A DNA stretch of 9,248 nucleotides from an uncultured bacterium (lineage in GTDB: Bacteria; Actinomycetota; Coriobacteriia; Coriobacteriales; Coriobacteriaceae): assembly GCA_905214435.1 (NCBI GenBank), contig CAJMMA010000063.1, forward strand, positions 1 through 9,248. Direction: 5' to 3'. The notes below the pieces were generated by a model. That model worked only from the letters and a program-made list of their open reading frames with translations, did not search any database and was not told the origin of the DNA. Numbering within the stretch: position 1 is the first letter of the stretch; each line of letters starts with the position of its first letter. This document shows, one piece after another, positions 6,665-9,248 of this stretch. Position numbers and translations under genes: made by a program.

Positions 6665-6670
6665 ATTATA
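6665..6670 (-). promoter_or_regulatory. Candidate -10 box for pta
   Basis: The minus strand reads an exact TATAAT here, 128 nt from the pta start codon. No convincing -35 hexamer is found at normal spacing, so it may need an activator. Confidence 0.4.
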
Positions 6671-6684
6671 GGACGCATTAGCGC

Positions 6685-6690
6685 TATAAT
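6685..6690 (+). promoter_or_regulatory. Candidate -10 box for glf
   Basis: An exact TATAAT lies 78 nt before the glf ATG. The -35 region (about 6662-6667, CTCATT) is poor and overlaps the divergent pta -10 box. The two boxes sit in a 7-bp inverted repeat, ATTATAG (6665-6671) and CTATAAT (6684-6690). Confidence 0.45.
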
Positions 6691-6706
6691 CGCTCTGATA
6701 AATATG

Positions 6707-6754
6707 TCTCGAAGAATGTTCGAGAAAAGCCCAGCTAACGAGCCCGTGGCTTTT
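6707..6754 (+). promoter_or_regulatory. Two hairpins in the predicted glf leader
   Basis: Hairpin one is TCTCGAA-GAATG-TTCGAGA (6707-6725, 7-bp perfect stem). Hairpin two pairs AAAAGCC (6725-6731) with GGCTTTT (6748-6754) across a 16-nt loop and ends 3 nt before the AAGGAG site. They share one base, so they abut or compete slightly. The second has a terminator-like A-tract/T-tract shape but a weak stem. No known riboswitch is recognised. Confidence 0.35.
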
Positions 6755-6757
6755 GAC

Positions 6758-6763
6758 AAGGAG
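6758..6763 (+). promoter_or_regulatory. Ribosome binding site fixing the glf start
   Basis: AAGGAG lies 5 nt before ATG 6769. The alternative in-frame ATG at 6820, just before the dinucleotide-binding motif, has no such site, so the N-terminal extension is probably real. Confidence 0.8.
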
Positions 6764-6768
6764 TATCG

Positions 6769-7971
6769 ATGCAGATTACCTCAGGCCTGCCTGAAGGCTT
6801 TAACGCCGGCGCGTACGACATGATTGTCGTCGGTGCTGGATATGCCGGTGCCGTTTGCGCCCGCCGTCTTGCCGAGACCATCGGCTATCGTGTTGCCGTT
6901 TTGGAGCGCCGTAGCCACATTGCGGGCAATGCCTATGACTGCACTGACGAGGCCGGAATCCTGATCCACGAGTACGGTCCGCATATCTATCACACCTTTA
7001 ACGAGCGCGTGCACAATTTCCTGTCGCGCTTTACCAAGTGGACGGATTATCAGCACAAGGTGCTCGCCAACATCAACGGCACCCTTATGCCCGTGCCCTT
7101 CAACCACGCGAGTCTCAAGCTCGCCTTTGGTGACGAGCGCGGCGAGGAGCTGTATCAGAAGCTCGTGGAGACCTTTGGCAAGGATGTCAAGGTGCCCATT
7201 ATGGAGCTGCGTAAGAAGAACGACCCCGACTTGGCCGAGGTCGCTGATTACGTCTACGAGAACGTCTTTTTGCATTACACCATGAAGCAGTGGGGCCAGA
7301 CGCCCGACCAGATCGATCCCTCGATCACCGGTCGCGTTCCCGTCTTTGTGGGCGACGATGACCGCTATTTCCCGCAGGCTCCCTTCCAGGGTATGCCGCA
7401 GGACGGCTACACGGCGCTGTTCGAGCATATGCTCGACCACGACCTGATCGACGTGTTCTGCGACGTGGACGCCCGCGATCTCTTTGAGATCGACGAGACC
7501 ACCGTCAAGATCGGCGGCAAGGTCTACGGCGGCGAGATCGTCTATACCGGTCCGCTCGATGAGCTGTTCGACCTTGACCTGGGCGCTCTTCCGTACCGCA
7601 CGCTCGATATGAAGTTCGAGACGCTTGATATGGACCAGTTCCAGCCCGTGGGCACCGTCAACTACACCACGAGCGAGGACTACACGCGTATCACCGAGTT
7701 CAAGAACATGACCGGTCAGGTTTTGCCCGGCAAGACCACCATCATGAAGGAGTACTCCAAGGCCTATACGCCCGGCTCGGGCGAGACGCCGTATTACGCC
7801 ATTCTTGAGCCCGAGAACCGTGAGCTCTATGAGCGCTATCTTGAGCGCGTCCAGAACCTGACAAACTTCCACCCGGTGGGTCGTCTGGCCGAGTATCGTT
7901 ACTACGATATGGATGCCGTGACCAATTCCGCCCTCGATCTTTCGGATGAGATTATCGCCTGCCATGCATAA
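6769..7971 (+). CDS. glf: UDP-galactopyranose mutase
   Basis: This 400-residue flavoenzyme interconverts UDP-galactopyranose and UDP-galactofuranose, the donor for galactofuranose residues in surface glycans. The FAD-binding Rossmann motif VVGAGYAG is at residues 20-27, followed by ERRSHIAGNAYD (46-57) and EYGPHIYHTF (68-77). Mutase signatures follow: YTMKQWG (170-176, containing the conserved Trp175), GRVPVFVGDDDRYFP (188-202), FQGMPQDGYT (206-215), YTGPLDELF (259-267), TRITEFK (306-312), and the C-terminal FAD-contact motif GRLAEYRYYDMD (371-382). Arg189 and Arg307 are the likely conserved active-site arginines. Length is near the family norm, with about 17 residues before the first strand. 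The gene overlaps the downstream glycosyltransferase, indicating one operon and translational coupling. It is divergent from pta, with which it shares no obvious pathway. Confidence 0.97.
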   Translation: MQITSGLPEGFNAGAYDMIVVGAGYAGAVCARRLAETIGYRVAVLERRSHIAGNAYDCTDEAGILIHEYGPHIYHTFNERVHNFLSRFTKWTDYQHKVLANINGTLMPVPFNHASLKLAFGDERGEELYQKLVETFGKDVKVPIMELRKKNDPDLAEVADYVYENVFLHYTMKQWGQTPDQIDPSITGRVPVFVGDDDRYFPQAPFQGMPQDGYTALFEHMLDHDLIDVFCDVDARDLFEIDETTVKIGGKVYGGEIVYTGPLDELFDLDLGALPYRTLDMKFETLDMDQFQPVGTVNYTTSEDYTRITEFKNMTGQVLPGKTTIMKEYSKAYTPGSGETPYYAILEPENRELYERYLERVQNLTNFHPVGRLAEYRYYDMDAVTNSALDLSDEIIACHA

Positions 7972-8995
7972 AGTCATAACATTCGGTATTCCCTCGTATA
8001 ACGCCGCTAAGGACATGGACCATTGCATTACCTCCATCTTGGAGGGGAGCAATTATGCCACCGATATCGAGATTATCGTGGTGGACGACGGCTCCAAGGA
8101 TGAGACGGCCGCCAAGGCCGACGAGTGGGAGGCCCGTTATCCTGGAATCATCCGCGCGGTGCACCAGGAGAATGGCGGCCACGGTATTGCCGTCCTCTCG
8201 GGCCTGCGTGAGGCGCATGGTACGTACTATAAGGTCGTTGACTCGGACGACTGGCTCGACGGTGCGGCGCTTTCGACCATGCTGTCGATTCTGCGTGGCT
8301 TTGAGGAGCGCGACCAGCGCGTCGACCTGTTTATCTCGAACTACGTGTACGAGAAGGTTTACGAGGGCACGCATACCGCTATTGGCTACAAGTTTGCCCT
8401 GCCGCGCAAAAAGATTTTCTCTTGGGACCAGATCGGACACTTCCGTCCCGATCAGAACCTGCTCATGCACAGCCTGTGCTATCGCACCGACGTGCTGCGC
8501 GAGTCCAATCTGCCTATGCCGGCACACACGTTCTACGTGGATAATATCTACGCATACGTGCCGCTGCCGCGCTGCAAGACCATGTACTACGCCGACATCG
8601 ACCTCTATCGCTACTTTATCGGTCGCGAGGGCCAGAGCGTCAACGAGGCTACGATGGTCAAGCGCCTGGGCCAGCAGTTCCGCGTAACGCGCATCATGAT
8701 GGAATCGTTCCACCTGTACCAGGACGTTGAGTCCTCGCGTCTGCGTTCGTACATGATGGGCTACTTCACCATGATGATGGCGATTTGCTCGGTGCTCACC
8801 AAGCTTTCCGAGGAAGATTGTGCCGATGAGCGCCTGAAGACGCTGTGGAAGGACCTGAAGGAGTACGACGAGCGCATGTATCGTCGCGCTCGCTACGGCG
8901 TAGTCGGATTCTTTACCAACCTGCATGGACGGGCCGGAGACAAAACCACACTCGGCCTATACCATCTTGCCTCAAAGATCTTCAAATTCAACTAG
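7964..8995 (+). CDS. Family 2 glycosyltransferase
   Basis: This 343-residue GT-A fold enzyme transfers a sugar from an activated nucleotide donor. The N-terminus has the GT2 pattern FGIPSYN (7-13), IIVVDDGSKDET (37-48) for nucleotide binding, ENGGHG (69-74), and the metal-binding DXD-type motif DSDDW (93-97). Further on are YVDN (191-194) and YFIGREGQSV (217-226). No clear transmembrane segment follows, so it is probably cytoplasmic or peripheral. The start chosen is ATG 7964, which overlaps the end of glf by 8 nt (ATGCATAA); an ATG at 7946 would add six residues that do not match family starts. Coupling to glf suggests it uses UDP-galactofuranose or acts on the same polysaccharide; donor and acceptor are not determined. 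The C-terminus ASKIFKFN reappears in the convergent gene downstream. Confidence 0.93.
   Translation: MHKVITFGIPSYNAAKDMDHCITSILEGSNYATDIEIIVVDDGSKDETAAKADEWEARYPGIIRAVHQENGGHGIAVLSGLREAHGTYYKVVDSDDWLDGAALSTMLSILRGFEERDQRVDLFISNYVYEKVYEGTHTAIGYKFALPRKKIFSWDQIGHFRPDQNLLMHSLCYRTDVLRESNLPMPAHTFYVDNIYAYVPLPRCKTMYYADIDLYRYFIGREGQSVNEATMVKRLGQQFRVTRIMMESFHLYQDVESSRLRSYMMGYFTMMMAICSVLTKLSEEDCADERLKTLWKDLKEYDERMYRRARYGVVGFFTNLHGRAGDKTTLGLYHLASKIFKFN
8975..8991 (+). repeat. Left copy of 17-bp inverted repeat (glycosyltransferase 3' end)
   Basis: These 17 bases, encoding most of the KIFKFN tail, are repeated in exact inverted orientation at 9167-9183 in the convergent gene. The pair encloses the 110-bp palindrome at 9028-9137. 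Confidence 0.9.
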
Positions 8996-9027
8996 CTGCT
9001 GAGTAATTGCTGCTGATAGGTTGACTG

Positions 9028-9137
9028 GGCCCCTTGGCCTTTAGTTTGCTACTGCGAACAGTCCTGCTCGCACGGAAAGCACATTAAGTGCTTTCCGGCT
9101 CGTGCGGAACTTGTATCAAACTAAAGGCCAAGGGGCC
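9028..9137. repeat. 110-bp nested palindrome between convergent genes
   Basis: The outer arms 9028-9048 and 9117-9137 are a perfect 21-bp inverted repeat (starting GGCCCCTTGGCCTTT). The centre holds a perfect 10-bp hairpin, CGGAAAGCAC (9073-9082) with GTGCTTTCCG (9088-9097) around ATTAA, and CGCAC/GTGCG (9069-9073 with 9102-9106) may extend it. As at 5411-5541, the AT-rich ends of the outer arms face inward and no U-run follows either side, so the outer stem is not a textbook terminator. It lies between the 3' ends of two convergent genes and may serve both as a 3'-end structure. Confidence 0.85.
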
Positions 9138-9141
9138 TCTG

Positions 9142-9248
9142 CTATAAGTATCGATTCTGGGATTGTTTGAATTTGAAGATCTTGGACGCGCGGTACACAG
9201 GGGCCTGGGCTGAAAGGGATCTTGTTGAGTAGGTTGCCCGGTGGAGCT
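9142..9248 (-). CDS. 3' end of a convergent gene, probably another glycosyltransferase (partial)
   Basis: Only the last 34 codons are inside the window; the 5' part lies beyond the right edge. The minus-strand frame is open from the edge to a TAG at 9142-9144 and encodes a tail containing APVYRASKIFKFKQSQNRYL. The segment ASKIFKF matches the C-terminus of the plus-strand family 2 glycosyltransferase, with 17 identical bases in inverted orientation, so a paralogous glycosyltransferase is the likeliest identity. It runs nine residues beyond that shared segment, where the paralogue has only one. With this little sequence the assignment is tentative, but the convergent layout suggests a larger surface-polysaccharide locus continuing to the right. 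Confidence 0.55.
   Translation of the reverse strand, partial: LHRATYSTRSLSAQAPVYRASKIFKFKQSQNRYL

Noticed and set aside
2668..8926. Long antisense open frames (324-423 codons) opposite ackA1, ackA2, glf and the glycosyltransferase, plus a plus-strand frame opposite pta.
   Set aside because: They mirror the real genes in codon phase, arise from strong GC3 bias, lack convincing ribosome binding sites, and have no recognisable domains, while the opposite strand encodes clear enzymes.
1..9248. CRISPR arrays, tRNA or rRNA genes, insertion sequences, phage or toxin-antitoxin genes.
   Set aside because: No regularly spaced repeats, no cloverleaf or rRNA-like segments, and no transposase, integrase or toxin-like reading frames were seen.

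Overview
The window looks like chromosome of a Coriobacteriia-type actinobacterium, most likely Collinsella or a close relative. This is an inference from protein style, a strong G/C preference at third codon positions in the metabolic genes, and AAGGAG-like ribosome binding sites before most genes. No database search was possible.

Layout, left to right. (1) 15-350: a complete HIT-family nucleotide-binding protein. (2) 392-2562: a LysR-type regulator followed by a 12-helix MFS transporter. Both are co-directional and use AT-richer, less biased codons than the rest, so they look like an accessory pair. (3) 2683-5204: two full-length tandem acetate kinase genes, about 59% identical by hand alignment. 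The second has all canonical motifs. The first departs from them at four active-site motif positions. The genes are separated by a strong terminator and a leader carrying phased GATA-type half-sites, so they are probably transcribed and regulated separately. (4) 5205-5556: non-coding, holding the ackA2 terminator and a 131-bp nested palindrome. (5) 5557-6537, minus strand: phosphotransacetylase, convergent with ackA2. (6) 6538-6768: divergent control region with two TATAAT boxes arranged as an inverted repeat, plus leader hairpins on both sides. (7) 6769-8995: UDP-galactopyranose mutase and an overlapping family 2 glycosyltransferase. (8) 9028-9137: a second nested palindrome, then the 3' end of a convergent minus-strand gene whose product ends in the same ASKIFKF tail as the glycosyltransferase.

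How the genes work together. Pta converts acetyl-CoA to acetyl phosphate and acetate kinase converts that to acetate plus ATP, the main substrate-level ATP step of many fermenting gut anaerobes. Glf makes UDP-galactofuranose, and the adjacent glycosyltransferase probably helps build a galactofuranose-containing surface polysaccharide. The LysR/MFS pair probably controls and performs export of an unknown compound.

The gene content is mostly ordinary. The best leads are the divergent acetate kinase paralogue, a hairpin with the same arms placed about 50 nt upstream of both ackA1 and pta, and two long nested palindromes each lying between convergent genes.
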